Positions 34,913 to 43,665 are shown, numbered from the stretch's first letter. The stretch is 64,000 nucleotides of DNA from Ruminococcus sp. (GCA_017410265.1 JAFQRC010000001.1:186001-250000); one strand, 5' to 3'. The notes: generated by a model not told the origin, from the letters alone. A program made the numbers and translations.

Positions 34913-36223
34913 ATGAGTTTTTCAGATGTTTCTAAGCTTAGAGAAGAGCTCAACAAAACTTCCGCTGTCGAAATTCTTAATAAGTTTTTTGATGACGGTA
35001 GCTTTTGTGAAACTGATGCACTGCTGAAGTCTGAGAGCGACTTTGCAGAGGCTGTGACAGGCTACGGTACTGTTATGGGTCTTCCTGTGTACGCTTTCGC
35101 TCAGAATTCTGATGTTGCTTCAGGTGCGATGAGTAAAGCTCAGGCTAAAAAGATTTCCAGACTTTACGATCTGGCTAAGGTGACAGGTGCTCCTGTTGTC
35201 GGTTTTTACGACAGCGTTGGTGGCAGACTCGAGCAGAAGAATGACCTGCTTTACGCTTACGGCGAAATTTTAGGCAAGGCTTCTTCTATCGCGGGTGTTG
35301 TTCCTCAGATTGCCGTAGTGCTCGGAACTTGTCTTGGTACAACAGCTCTTAATGCCGCTTCTTCTGATTTTATTATTATGGCAGATGGTGCTGAGCTTTC
35401 TATCGAGCTTGCTCCTGAGAAAGCTTCTGCTTCTTATAACGCTAAGAAGGGTATCGCTAATATCGTTGCTGAAGATAAAGACTCAGCTATCGAAAAAGCA
35501 AGAGATTTAGTGACATATTTCCCATCAAATAACTTGGACACAGCTCCTGTTGACGACGCAGTAGCAGTAAAGGAAAATCCTGAGTGCGCTGTTTGTGCAG
35601 TTGCTGATGCGGATTCACTTTTATTTGTGAATGAAGAACTCACAGAGGTTGCTAAAACAGCGTTTGGCAGAGTGAACGGCGAGGTTGTCGGCTTTGTTGC
35701 TACAAATGGCGAGGTTATTGACTGCAAAGCAGGTCAGAAGATTTCTAAATTTGTTCGTTTCTGCGACGCTTTCTCTATCCCTGTAGTTACAGTAGTTGAC
35801 GCTAAAGCGTTCTCTTCCTTAAAGAGTGCTGCCAGAGTAACCGCAGCATACGCTGAAGCTACTACAGCTAAAATCTCTGTTATCAAAGGCGAGGCTGTCG
35901 GCTCAGTTTATATCGCTCTTGCAGGTGAGTCAAGCGGTGCTGATATGAGATTTGCACTCGAGGGTGCTGTTATTTCTCCTATCAACCCGAAAGCTCTCGC
36001 GTTCATTATGGACGCAGAGGCTATGAAAGTTCCAGTTTCTGAGCAGGACGAGGTAGCTGCTGATTTTGCGAAAAAAGAATTAAACGCTCTAAACGCTGCT
36101 CAAAACGGCTATGTTGACGATGTAGTAACACTCAATGAGCTTAGAACAAAAGTCGGACAGGCTCTATCGATGCTTTCTTCAAAGCGTGTAGAAACTCTCC
36201 CTAAAAAGCATTCAACAATCTGA
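34913..36223 (+). CDS. Acyl-CoA carboxyltransferase-like protein (12S-subunit-like)
   Basis: The 436-residue crotonase-fold protein resembles the carboxyltransferase of propionyl-CoA carboxylase and transcarboxylase 12S, but is shorter (those are about 510). Recognisable stretches are FFDDGSFCETDALL, AVTGYGTVMGLPVYAFAQNSDVASGAM, GFYDSVGGRLEQ, VPQIAVVLGTCLGTTALNAA, SDFIIM and KHSTI at the end. The usual PGF.PG loop of the second half is replaced by a short VDAKAFSS and the GGSYLAM oxyanion loop by GSVYIAL. It may carry decarboxylase or structural roles, not classical CoA chemistry. The ATG at 34913 follows AGGAGG. Confidence 0.75.
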   Translation: MSFSDVSKLREELNKTSAVEILNKFFDDGSFCETDALLKSESDFAEAVTGYGTVMGLPVYAFAQNSDVASGAMSKAQAKKISRLYDLAKVTGAPVVGFYDSVGGRLEQKNDLLYAYGEILGKASSIAGVVPQIAVVLGTCLGTTALNAASSDFIIMADGAELSIELAPEKASASYNAKKGIANIVAEDKDSAIEKARDLVTYFPSNNLDTAPVDDAVAVKENPECAVCAVADADSLLFVNEELTEVAKTAFGRVNGEVVGFVATNGEVIDCKAGQKISKFVRFCDAFSIPVVTVVDAKAFSSLKSAARVTAAYAEATTAKISVIKGEAVGSVYIALAGESSGADMRFALEGAVISPINPKALAFIMDAEAMKVPVSEQDEVAADFAKKELNALNAAQNGYVDDVVTLNELRTKVGQALSMLSSKRVETLPKKHSTI

Positions 36224-36258
36224 TAAATAAACTCCACATATTGAAAGGATAAATTGCT

Positions 36259-36645
36259 ATGAAAAATCTTAGAATCACCGTTAACGGTCAGACATATGAT
36301 GTTCAGGTAGAAGAAGTAAACGGCGCTGCTCCTGTAGTTACTGCTGCAGCTCCTGCTCCTGCTCCAACTGCTGCTCCAGCTGCTGCTCCTGCACCGGCTG
36401 CTCCTGCTGCTGCACCTGCTCCAACAGGCGACGGTAAGCCTGTTGCTGCTCCGATGCCTGGTACAATTCTCTCAGTTAATGTAACTGCCGGTCAGGCTGT
36501 TAAAGCAGGCGATGTGCTCCTTATCTTAGAAGCTATGAAGATGGAAAACGAAATCAAAGCTCCAAACGACGGCACAATTGCTTCAGTTAACGTAAACAAA
36601 GGCGAGACAGTTGACTCAGGTCAGACACTCGTTACAATATCATAA
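36259..36645 (+). CDS. Biotin carboxyl carrier protein (1.3S-like)
   Basis: The 128-residue protein has a short N-terminal strand pair, an Ala/Pro-rich linker (residues about 30-60) and a C-terminal biotinyl domain with [12 protein letters not shown], whose Lys near residue 94 is biotinylated. It carries CO2 between carboxyltransferase sites. Located between a carboxyltransferase and an OadA-type gene, with gaps of 35 and 16 nt, it should serve both. Confidence 0.94.
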   Translation: MKNLRITVNGQTYDVQVEEVNGAAPVVTAAAPAPAPTAAPAAAPAPAAPAAAPAPTGDGKPVAAPMPGTILSVNVTAGQAVKAGDVLLILEAMKMENEIKAPNDGTIASVNVNKGETVDSGQTLVTIS

Positions 36646-36661
36646 TCAAAGGTGAGTTATT

Positions 36662-38062
36662 ATGGCAAAACAGATTAAAATTACTGAGACTGCTCTGCGT
36701 GATGCTCATCAGTCTTTGATTGCTACACGAATGACACTCGATGAGATGCTTCCTATCCTCGATAAGATGGACAAGGCAGGCTTTTATTCACTCGAGTGCT
36801 GGGGTGGTGCGACATTTGATAGTTGCCTGAGATTCTTAAACGAAGACCCATGGCACAGACTCCGTACAATAAAGGACCACTGCAAGAACACAAAGCTTCA
36901 GATGTTATTCCGTGGTCAGAATATGCTCGGTTACCGTCACTATGCTGACGATGTGCTTGAGTATTTTGTACAGCGCAGTGTTGCTAACGGTATCGATATC
37001 ATCCGTATTTTCGATGCACTCAACGATATAAAAAATCTGCAGACTGCTATCAAAGCGGCTAAGAAAGAGGGCGCACACGCTCAGGTTGCTATTTCTTACA
37101 CAACAGGTCCTGTTTTCACTGATGAGTACTATGTAGAGTACGCTAAGCGTATTGCTGATGCTGGTGCTGACTCAATCTGTATCAAGGATATGGCGGCACT
37201 TCTGACTCCATACGCTACAGAGAGCCTTGTTAAAGCTATCAAAGCTGAGGTTGATTTACCGCTTCAGCTCCACACACACTATACATCAGGTCTTGCTTCA
37301 ATGTGCTTACTCAAAGGTATCGAAGCAGGTGTTGATATTATCGACACAGCTATCTCTCCACTTGCACTGGGTACATCACACGCACCGACAGAGTCTATGG
37401 TTGCAGCTCTTATGGGCAGTGAGTACGACACAGGCATCAAGCTTGAAGAGCTCACAGGAATCCGTGACTACTTCATGACCTTAAGAAACAAGTACATCGA
37501 GTCAGGATTACTTGACCAGAAGATGCTCGCAACTGACGCTAATGCTCTTATCTATCAGGTACCAGGTGGTATGCTTTCTAACCTTCTTTCACAGCTCAAG
37601 CAGGCTGGAAAAGAGGATCAGCTTAACGAAGTTTTAGCTGAAGTACCAAGAGTAAGAGAGGATTCAGGTTATCCACCACTTGTTACTCCGACTTCACAGA
37701 TTGTCGGCACACAGGCTGTGTTCAACATCATCACAGGCGAGCGCTACAAGATGTGCACTAAGGAGTTCAAGGATATGGTAGCAGGCAAGTACGGTACAAC
37801 ACCGATGCCTATCGATCCAGAGTTCAGAAAGAAGATTATTGGCGATATGGAGCCTGTTGATTGCCGTCCTGCTGACTTACTTGAGCCTGAGCTTGAGAAG
37901 CTCAGAGCTGAGATTCCTGAGTGGATTGAGCAGGAAGAGGATGTATTATCCTACGGTATGTTCCAGAAAGTTGCTCTTGACTTCTTTGAAAAGAGAAGAA
38001 ACGCTCAGTGCGGTATCAACGGCGACAAGCTCGACAAAGCTAATATGATTCACCCTGTTTAA
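36662..38062 (+). CDS. Pyruvate/oxaloacetate carboxyltransferase (OadA/5S-like)
   Basis: The 466-residue TIM-barrel enzyme starts ITETALRDAHQSLIATRM, with the metal-binding Asp, and has SLECWGGATFDSCLRFLNEDPW, FRGQNMLGYRHYADDVL, ICIKDMAALLTP with the carbamylated-Lys region, LPLQLHTHYTSG and DTAISPLALGTSHAPTES. The length equals the alpha subunit of oxaloacetate decarboxylase without its biotin domain, or 5S of transcarboxylase. No biotin carboxylase or membrane beta subunit is in the window. The reaction transfers carboxyl between biotin and pyruvate/oxaloacetate. Confidence 0.9.
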   Translation: MAKQIKITETALRDAHQSLIATRMTLDEMLPILDKMDKAGFYSLECWGGATFDSCLRFLNEDPWHRLRTIKDHCKNTKLQMLFRGQNMLGYRHYADDVLEYFVQRSVANGIDIIRIFDALNDIKNLQTAIKAAKKEGAHAQVAISYTTGPVFTDEYYVEYAKRIADAGADSICIKDMAALLTPYATESLVKAIKAEVDLPLQLHTHYTSGLASMCLLKGIEAGVDIIDTAISPLALGTSHAPTESMVAALMGSEYDTGIKLEELTGIRDYFMTLRNKYIESGLLDQKMLATDANALIYQVPGGMLSNLLSQLKQAGKEDQLNEVLAEVPRVREDSGYPPLVTPTSQIVGTQAVFNIITGERYKMCTKEFKDMVAGKYGTTPMPIDPEFRKKIIGDMEPVDCRPADLLEPELEKLRAEIPEWIEQEEDVLSYGMFQKVALDFFEKRRNAQCGINGDKLDKANMIHPV

Positions 38063-38108
38063 TTCTGATTTAGAACTAAAAACACGAGATATATTTCTTC
38101 TTAAGAAT
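38059..38108 (+). repeat. Two 13-nt repeat pairs after the oadA-like gene
   Basis: TTCT-GATTT-AGAAC (38063-38076) and TTCT-TCTTA-AGAAT (38095-38108) keep the exact TTCT-N5-AGAA spacing of the arrays at 8929 and 21999. Confidence 0.6.
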
Positions 38109-38142
38109 AAACGTAGTGAATTAAATTTCCACAAAAGAAATA

Positions 38143-38174
38143 ACGCAGGGCGATTTTTTGCAGTCGCCCTGCGT
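38143..38174 (+). terminator. Strong hairpin, probable terminator of the carboxyltransferase operon
   Basis: ACGCAGGGCGA pairs perfectly with TCGCCCTGCGT. The tail ATTTAA is poor in T, so termination may be partial. Confidence 0.6.
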
Positions 38175-38215
38175 ATTTAAAGTGAAGTACATAGCAAATT
38201 AACAACTGTATATAT

Positions 38216-38292
38216 GCGCCCGTAGCTCAGCAGGATAGAGCGTCCGCCTCCTAAGCGGAAGGTCGGGGATTCGAATTCCTTCGGGTGCGCCA
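38216..38292 (+). tRNA. tRNA-Arg(CCU)
   Basis: A 77-nt cloverleaf: acceptor GCGCCCG pairs with CGGGTGC (one G.T), D-arm GCTCAGCAGGATAGAGC, anticodon stem TCCGC/GCGGA with loop CTCCTAA giving anticodon CCT, T-loop TTCGAAT, discriminator G and an encoded CCA (38290-38292). It reads AGG codons. Confidence 0.96.
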
Positions 38293-38298
38293 CTAAAA

Positions 38299-38330
38299 AG
38301 AGTACACTTTTGTGTGCTCTTTTTTGATTT
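38299..38330 (+). terminator. Terminator of the tRNA gene
   Basis: AGAGTACAC pairs with GTGTGCTCT (one G.U), loop TTTT, then TTTTT. Confidence 0.85.
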
Positions 38331-38382
38331 TTATTTTTTGTGTATCAGGAATATCCACAAAAGACATAAAAATTTCTATCCG

Positions 38383-38431
38383 ATGAAACTATTTCGGGGT
38401 AATAAAGTGTTTTATTTATGAAGGGAGATTA
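38383..38431 (+). promoter_or_regulatory. Dockerin-gene upstream element, copy 3
   Basis: ATGAAAC (38383-38389), AGTGTTTTAT (38406-38415), then TATGAAGGGAG. It is about 117 nt before the dockerin gene, the longest leader of the four copies. Confidence 0.55.
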
Positions 38432-38548
38432 ATCTTCCTGTCAATATATACAACCTTAAAGCACAAACTATATGCGTTTTGCCACTATTTATAATTTTTT
38501 GCATATGGTAAAATGAAGGTGTGAAGTGCTCTTTAAAGGAGGATTTTT

Positions 38549-39187
38549 ATGAAGAAATTACTTTCTAGTATTTTAGTTTTGCTGGTGCTTATGCCGATGC
38601 TTGTTATAGGAGCCGGTGCTGCAACCTTAGAGGAAGAACTGTCTGAACAGATGTTTGAGTACTTTGGCGGAGAAGAGGTTGATTTATCGTACTTGCCTCC
38701 TGATACACCGAGCATATTTATAGAAGCTTATGTTGAGGTTGACGACACAGTTATCTTTAATGCTTATGCTGTCTGGATGGGGGCAGATTGCGCGGAAATA
38801 GTGGAAAGATACGGTGATTGCTGTGTTTGGTCAGGAGGAATCAATTATCCGTCTTTTACAGCAATGTTTGTCAGAAAAGATGGGAAAATCTATACTCTGA
38901 AAGAAGCGTGGGACAGCGGTGTAATCAACGATTTATCACCTGCTGTGGGCTTTTCAAAGTACACAAGGATTTATGAAGTAGGCGATGTGGATTTAGATTA
39001 TCAGGTGTCTGTTTTAGATGCAACATTGATTCAAAGAAGAGTAGCACAGCTTGGTAGTCTCAGTGATATACAAGTGTATGAAACTGCTGATGTAGACGAT
39101 GATAACGAGATTTCGGTTTTAGACGCAACCTCTGTTCAGATGAAGCTTTCAAAATCGAATACACAAGTGCTACAGAATAAAAAGTGA
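38549..39187 (+). CDS. Secreted dockerin-type protein 3
   Basis: The 212-residue protein has a signal peptide (residues 1-24, ending VIGAGAA), an acidic middle part with the shared FVRKDGKIYTLKEAWDSGVIND motif, and a C-terminal dockerin pair GDVDLDYQVSVLDATLIQRRVAQL and DVDDDNEISVLDATSVQMKLS. The second loop of each Ca2+ site is slightly degenerate (DLDYQ). The middle domain is only about 110 residues, so it is the smallest member and may define the minimal module. The start follows AAAGGAGG. Confidence 0.82.
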   Translation: MKKLLSSILVLLVLMPMLVIGAGAATLEEELSEQMFEYFGGEEVDLSYLPPDTPSIFIEAYVEVDDTVIFNAYAVWMGADCAEIVERYGDCCVWSGGINYPSFTAMFVRKDGKIYTLKEAWDSGVINDLSPAVGFSKYTRIYEVGDVDLDYQVSVLDATLIQRRVAQLGSLSDIQVYETADVDDDNEISVLDATSVQMKLSKSNTQVLQNKK

Positions 39188-39205
39188 CTATTATTAAACT
39201 CGCAG

Positions 39206-39240
39206 AAGCTCTGAGGCAACTTAGAGCTTTTCTTTTTTTA
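39206..39240 (+). terminator. Intrinsic terminator
   Basis: AAGCTCTGAG pairs with CTTAGAGCTT (one G.U), loop GCAA, followed by a T-run. Confidence 0.8.
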
Positions 39241-39257
39241 TTTATACACTAAAAATA

Positions 39258-39286
39258 TTGACCACTGTTTTATTTTAAGGTAAAAT
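39258..39286 (+). promoter_or_regulatory. Sigma-A-type promoter for the zinc-ribbon/TPM pair
   Basis: TTGACC (39258-39263), 17 nt, TAAAAT (39281-39286). Confidence 0.65.
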
Positions 39287-39330
39287 GAAAGTGTAAATCC
39301 TTATAAATATTTTTGAGAGGGGAGATAACC

Positions 39331-40410
39331 TTGGCAGTAATGCAAGAATACAAATGCCCGTGTTGTGGCGGTGCTATCGGCTTTGACTCTTCTGTGCAGA
39401 AGATGAAGTGCCCGTTCTGTGACACAGAGTTTGAGATGGAGACACTCAAAGCGTATGATCAGGAGCTTCAAAACGAGAAAGCTGACAATATGAACTGGGA
39501 AAACCAGAGTAGTGAACAGTGGACTGATACTGAGAATCTCGGTACATATGTCTGTAACTCCTGTGGCGGTGAAATCATCGGTGATGAAACCACAGCCGCT
39601 ACCTCGTGCCCGTATTGCGGTAACCCTGTTGTGTTTATGGGTCAGCTGTCAGGTGCTTTAAAGCCTGACTATGTCATTCCGTTCAAGCTCGATAAAAATG
39701 CGGCTAAAGAGGCTTTGAAGAATCACTATAAAGGAAAGATTCTGCTTCCGAAGGTTTTCAAAGACCAGAACCATATTGATGAGATCAAGGGTGTCTATGT
39801 ACCTTTCTGGCTGTTTGATGCCGATGCTGATGCGAATATCCGCTACAAGGCAACCAGAGTCAGAATGTGGAGCGACAGCCAGTATAACTATACTGAAACA
39901 AGCTTTTTCTCTGTATTCCGTGCGGGTAAAATCGGATTTGAGAGAGTTCCTGTTGACGGCTCGTCTAAAATGCCTGATGACTTGATGGAGTCGGTTGAGC
40001 CGTATAACTTTGCAGAAGCTGTGGATTTCCAGACCGCGTATTTAGCCGGTTATCTCGCTGATAAATACGATGTTGATGCTCAGCAGAGTGTAGGCAGAGC
40101 TAATGAGCGTATCAAGAAAAGCGTTGAAGAAGCTTTCAGAAGCACTGTAACAGGCTTTGCTACTGTCACTCCTGAAGCATCAAGTGTGAATCTGTCCAAC
40201 TCAAAATCAAGGTATGCACTGTATCCTGTGTGGTTACTGAATACCTCATGGCAGGGCGAAAACTATCTTTTTGCGATGAACGGTCAGACAGGTAAAATGG
40301 TTGGTAATTTACCGATGGACAAGAAATTGTTTACTAAATGGCTTTCGATTATCACAGGTGCTGTGACAGCGGTTTCTTTCCTTGTCACTTACCTCATGTG
40401 GATACTGTAA
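39331..40410 (+). CDS. Zinc-ribbon membrane protein
   Basis: The 359-residue protein begins with two treble-clef-like ribbons (CPCCGG...CPFCD and CNSCGG...CPYCG, residues 8-40 and 75-105), then a large soluble domain (YVIPFKLDKNAAKEALKNHYKGK, GVYVPFWLFDADADANIRYKA) and ends with a membrane helix near 335-357. Automatic annotation often calls it helicase- or TFIIB-like because of the ribbons; no helicase motif is present. I start at TTG 39331 behind GGGGAG. A TPM-domain gene follows after 15 nt, a recurrent pairing in Clostridia that suggests a common envelope role. Confidence 0.75.
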   Translation: MAVMQEYKCPCCGGAIGFDSSVQKMKCPFCDTEFEMETLKAYDQELQNEKADNMNWENQSSEQWTDTENLGTYVCNSCGGEIIGDETTAATSCPYCGNPVVFMGQLSGALKPDYVIPFKLDKNAAKEALKNHYKGKILLPKVFKDQNHIDEIKGVYVPFWLFDADADANIRYKATRVRMWSDSQYNYTETSFFSVFRAGKIGFERVPVDGSSKMPDDLMESVEPYNFAEAVDFQTAYLAGYLADKYDVDAQQSVGRANERIKKSVEEAFRSTVTGFATVTPEASSVNLSNSKSRYALYPVWLLNTSWQGENYLFAMNGQTGKMVGNLPMDKKLFTKWLSIITGAVTAVSFLVTYLMWIL

Positions 40411-40425
40411 GGAGGTACTGCTGAT

Positions 40426-41250
40426 ATGAAAAAGAGAATTTTATGCTTATTATTTGCGATACTCTTGTGCTTTGCATGTGTTACAGTTGCGTGCGCAGAG
40501 AGTGCTTTACCTAGACTTGTCGATGACGCCGACTTGCTTGTAGATTTCGAGGAAGAAGAGCTGTTGAGCTTGCTTGATGAAATCAGCGAAAGACAGCAGT
40601 TTGATGTGGTGGTAGTGACAGTTCAGTCGCTTGATGGCTATTCGGCGCAGGCGTATGCTGACGATTTTTACGACTACAACGGTTACGGCTATGGTAGTGA
40701 CTACGATGGTGCGCTGTTACTGCTTGCTATGGATGAGCGCGAGTGGCACATTTCGACCTGCGGTTACGGTATCACCGCACTTACTGACTACGGTATTGAG
40801 TATATCGGCGACGAGATGCTCAGCGATTTGTCAGGCGGATTTTACTACGACGCTTTTGTCACCTTTGCTGAGCTTTGTGATGACTTTGTGACTCAGGCTA
40901 AGTACGGAGAGCCGTTTGATAATTACGGCTCATCAGGCGAATCATATGATTCTGATGACAGCTTCCCTGTATTCACAAGTCTTCTTATCTCACTTGTGAT
41001 AGGCTTGGTTGTCGGACTTATTGCTGTGCTCATCATGAAAGGTCAGCTCAAGTCTGTTTCCTTCAAGCAAAACGCTAATAGCTACGAAAAGCAGGGTAGT
41101 ATGCAGGTGACCGGTGCTCACGAGCTGTTCTTGTACAGAACCGTAAACAGAGTCAAAAAGGCGGAAAATAACTCAAGCAGTGGTGGCGGTTCCTCTGTAC
41201 ACACTTCATCTTCAGGCAGAAGTCACGGCGGTGGCGGCGGAAGATTCTGA
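40426..41250 (+). CDS. TPM-domain secreted/membrane protein
   Basis: The 274-residue protein has a signal peptide, the TPM (TLP18.3/Psb32/MOLO-1) domain with RLVDDADLLVDFEEEELLSLLDEIS, FDVVVVTVQSLDGYSAQAYADDFYDYNGYG and GALLLLAMDEREWHISTCGYG, one membrane helix near 182-205 and a basic Ser/Gly tail ending SHGGGGGRF. The Gly-rich end is characteristic of this family. Proposed roles include membrane-protein quality control; evidence in bacteria is thin. The start follows AAGGAGG. Confidence 0.88.
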   Translation: MKKRILCLLFAILLCFACVTVACAESALPRLVDDADLLVDFEEEELLSLLDEISERQQFDVVVVTVQSLDGYSAQAYADDFYDYNGYGYGSDYDGALLLLAMDEREWHISTCGYGITALTDYGIEYIGDEMLSDLSGGFYYDAFVTFAELCDDFVTQAKYGEPFDNYGSSGESYDSDDSFPVFTSLLISLVIGLVVGLIAVLIMKGQLKSVSFKQNANSYEKQGSMQVTGAHELFLYRTVNRVKKAENNSSSGGGSSVHTSSSGRSHGGGGGRF

Positions 41251-41264
41251 TAAAACTTACTTTT

Positions 41265-41293
41265 CAGCACGGTTTATACCGTGCTGATTTTTT
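41265..41293 (+). terminator. Intrinsic terminator
   Basis: CAGCACGGT pairs with ACCGTGCTG around a short TTAT loop, then TTTTTT. Confidence 0.85.
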
Positions 41294-41361
41294 TATGCTG
41301 ACTTTCAAGCATAATAAAGACTTATTTTGTTGTCATATTTTGCTCTACTTTCATAAATATA

Positions 41362-41389
41362 TTGTAAAGTGAAAAATATGTGATAGAAT
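41362..41389 (+). promoter_or_regulatory. Sigma-A-type promoter
   Basis: TTGTAA (41362-41367), 16 nt, TAGAAT (41384-41389). Confidence 0.55.
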
Positions 41390-41437
41390 GTTGCTTGATG
41401 GGGATTTATAAATTTTTATGTCAAAAGAAGGTTTATG

Positions 41438-42925
41438 ATGAGCGAAAATAATACACGATGGAATTTTGAGAATTTCGACGATAACATTACTCTGCGCAAG
41501 AGAGAGGAACAAAAAGAAAAAAAGCTTTCTGAGAGTATACCGCCTGTTGAGTCGAAAATTGACATCAAAAAGCTACCTGTGAAAAAGATTGCTGTGGTAG
41601 CGGTGGCTACCCTGCTTTTAGTATTAATGATTGCAGGAATCAGCGCGTGCTCTAAAAGCGCAGGCGCATCAAAGAATAATAACGACGCTTCTGAAAACAA
41701 CCCTGAGGCTATTATGCAAGCTACAGTAAAGCAGGCTGAGATTACTGCTGCTCAGTACGATTACGATGCAGCTATCGCTTTACTAAAGGGGATAGAGGAC
41801 TTCGAGAATAACGAGGAGCTCAAAGCTAAGGTCGCATCATGGGAGCAGGAAAAGCTCACTTTAGTTGAATTTCCTCACGATCAGGTTACCCATGTTTTCT
41901 TCCATTCGCTTATCTACGACCCGAGCCTTGCATTTAAAGAGGATAGCTCTAAAGCTGATGGGTACAATCTGGTTATGACCACGGTTGACGAGTTCAATAA
42001 AATGATGGAGAGTATGTACCAGAAGGGCTATGTCATGGTCAGTATGCACGACATCTGCACCTTTGATGAGCAGGGCAACAGAGTTGACCATCAGATTATG
42101 TTACCACCTGATAAAAAGGCGTTTGTGCTTTCTCAGGACGATGTTAACTACTACCACTATCAGGACGGCGACGGAATAGCTACAAAGCTTGTTTTAGACG
42201 AAAACGGCAAGGTTAAGAACGAGTACATAACAAAAGACGGTGAAAAGCTCATCGGCGATTATGATGTGGTACCGCTTATAGATTCTTTCGTTGAAAAGCA
42301 CCCTGACTTTTCCTACAGAGGCAGAAAGGGTATCTTAGCTCTTACAGGCTACAACGGAGCTCTGGGTTACAGAACAGACAGCGTTTACGCTGACAGAAAT
42401 GACCCGAATCTCGACCCTGACCAGATTCAGTTTTTAGACGCTAACCCTGACTTTGACTACGAAAAAGAGGTTGCAGAGGCTAAAAAGGTTGCTGATGCGC
42501 TGAAAGCTACTGGCTGGGAGTTTGCATCACACACATGGGGTCACAACTCTGTTCCGTATATGGATATGGACCATCTAAAAAGAGACACTGACAAGTGGCT
42601 GAACTATGTCGGCTCTATTGTCGGCGAAACCGATGTGATGATTTATCCTAACGGTTCTGATATCGCGGGCACTGAGAACTATGATTCAAATAACGAGAGA
42701 TTCAACTACCTCACATCCGAAGGCTTCAGAATCTACTGTCCTGTGGATTCGACTCCATACTGGCAACAAAAGGGAGATGATTACTTCAGAATGAGCAGAA
42801 GAAATCTCGACGGTTACAGAATGTGGCACTCTCCTGAAAGACTTGAAGACTTGTTTGATGTAGAGGAAGTTTTCGACAAAAACCGCCCGACTCCTGTGCC
42901 AACTATGGAAGAAGTTTACGGTTGA
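41438..42925 (+). CDS. Membrane-anchored polysaccharide deacetylase-like protein
   Basis: The 495-residue protein has a charged N-terminal cytoplasmic segment, one membrane helix near residues 52-72, a helical linker, and a NodB-like barrel starting at DQVTHVFFHSLIYD. Visible catalytic motifs are the Asp pair in FVLSQDDVNYY and the His pair FASHTWGHNS, with MIYPNGSD near 405. Such enzymes deacetylate cell-wall sugars. The insertion DENGKVKNEYITKDGEK is unusual in the minimal fold. The ATG at 41438 is better spaced than 41435 to AAGAAGG. Confidence 0.82.
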   Translation: MSENNTRWNFENFDDNITLRKREEQKEKKLSESIPPVESKIDIKKLPVKKIAVVAVATLLLVLMIAGISACSKSAGASKNNNDASENNPEAIMQATVKQAEITAAQYDYDAAIALLKGIEDFENNEELKAKVASWEQEKLTLVEFPHDQVTHVFFHSLIYDPSLAFKEDSSKADGYNLVMTTVDEFNKMMESMYQKGYVMVSMHDICTFDEQGNRVDHQIMLPPDKKAFVLSQDDVNYYHYQDGDGIATKLVLDENGKVKNEYITKDGEKLIGDYDVVPLIDSFVEKHPDFSYRGRKGILALTGYNGALGYRTDSVYADRNDPNLDPDQIQFLDANPDFDYEKEVAEAKKVADALKATGWEFASHTWGHNSVPYMDMDHLKRDTDKWLNYVGSIVGETDVMIYPNGSDIAGTENYDSNNERFNYLTSEGFRIYCPVDSTPYWQQKGDDYFRMSRRNLDGYRMWHSPERLEDLFDVEEVFDKNRPTPVPTMEEVYG

Positions 42926-42945
42926 TTTGAAGTATAAGTTATATG

Positions 42946-42977
42946 AGCCACCGACTTTTTATCGGTGGCTTTTTTAT
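42946..42977 (+). terminator. Intrinsic terminator
   Basis: AGCCACCGA pairs perfectly with TCGGTGGCT, then TTTTTTA. Confidence 0.9.
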
Positions 42978-43003
42978 AATAAAAAATAAACTATAGAATA
43001 GTG

Positions 43004-43032
43004 TTGTAATTGCTCATTAAAACAGTTATAAT
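43004..43032 (+). promoter_or_regulatory. Sigma-A-type promoter
   Basis: TTGTAA (43004-43009), 17 nt, TATAAT (43027-43032). Confidence 0.7.
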
Positions 43033-43061
43033 TGAGATAATAAAGATAAAGGAGAATGTAT

Positions 43062-43598
43062 ATGAAAAGATTATTTGCTTTGTTACTTGCTGTTTTGATG
43101 GTTATTTCTCTTACTGCTTGTGGTGAGAAAAGACCTACTTACGGCCCTGTTGGTGAGCCACTTGTTGTGACATTTGAAGAAAATTCCGATAAGAGCGCTC
43201 AGGAAATCGCAGACTTACTTTTAACCGACCCTAGCCTTGGTTTTATGGGAGCTACTATGCCTGTAGAAGAAGGCTTGCTCAACGGCTTTGGTAACGCTGA
43301 AATCACAGGCTTTGATGAGGGCGTTATGTTCGGACCAGCTATCGGCACTATTCCTTTCATCGGCTATGTTTTTACGCTCAGCGACGATACAAATGTCAAG
43401 GATTTTAAGCAGAACTTGCAGGACAACGCTGACCTGAGATGGAACATCTGCACCGAGGCTGATGAGCTCGTAGTTGAAGATGAGGGTGATAAGGTTATCG
43501 TTATCATGACACCAAACGAGTTTGATTCTGAAGGTCAGGTTCCTGCTTATGGCGAAGAGTTCGTAGACGAATTTGAAGAATTTGAGGAATTTGAATAA
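43062..43598 (+). CDS. Lipoprotein with acidic Phe-Glu tail
   Basis: The 178-residue protein has a lipoprotein signal with lipobox LTAC (Cys near residue 20), a compact domain with repeated Gly/Met segments (SLGFMGATMPVEEGLLNGFGNAEI) and ends in an acidic DEFEEFEEFE tail. The ATG at 43062 is correctly spaced to GGAG; 43056 is too close. It has no family I recognise. It is transcribed alone. Confidence 0.75.
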   Translation: MKRLFALLLAVLMVISLTACGEKRPTYGPVGEPLVVTFEENSDKSAQEIADLLLTDPSLGFMGATMPVEEGLLNGFGNAEITGFDEGVMFGPAIGTIPFIGYVFTLSDDTNVKDFKQNLQDNADLRWNICTEADELVVEDEGDKVIVIMTPNEFDSEGQVPAYGEEFVDEFEEFEEFE

Positions 43599-43609
43599 TG
43601 ACTTATTTT

Positions 43610-43640
43610 CAGCACGGTGAAAATCGTGCTGAATTTTCTA
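43610..43640 (+). terminator. Intrinsic terminator
   Basis: CAGCACG pairs with CGTGCTG around GTGAAAAT, then AATTTTCT. It uses the same CAGCACG stem sequence as the terminator at 41265. Confidence 0.7.
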
Positions 43641-43665
43641 TACAGAGTAAGAAAGGAGGAAAAGC

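Noticed and set aside
41251-43640. CAGCACGG hairpins at 41265 and 43610 as a dispersed repeat family
   Set aside because: They share only a 7-nt stem arm, and each fits as a normal terminator after a gene.
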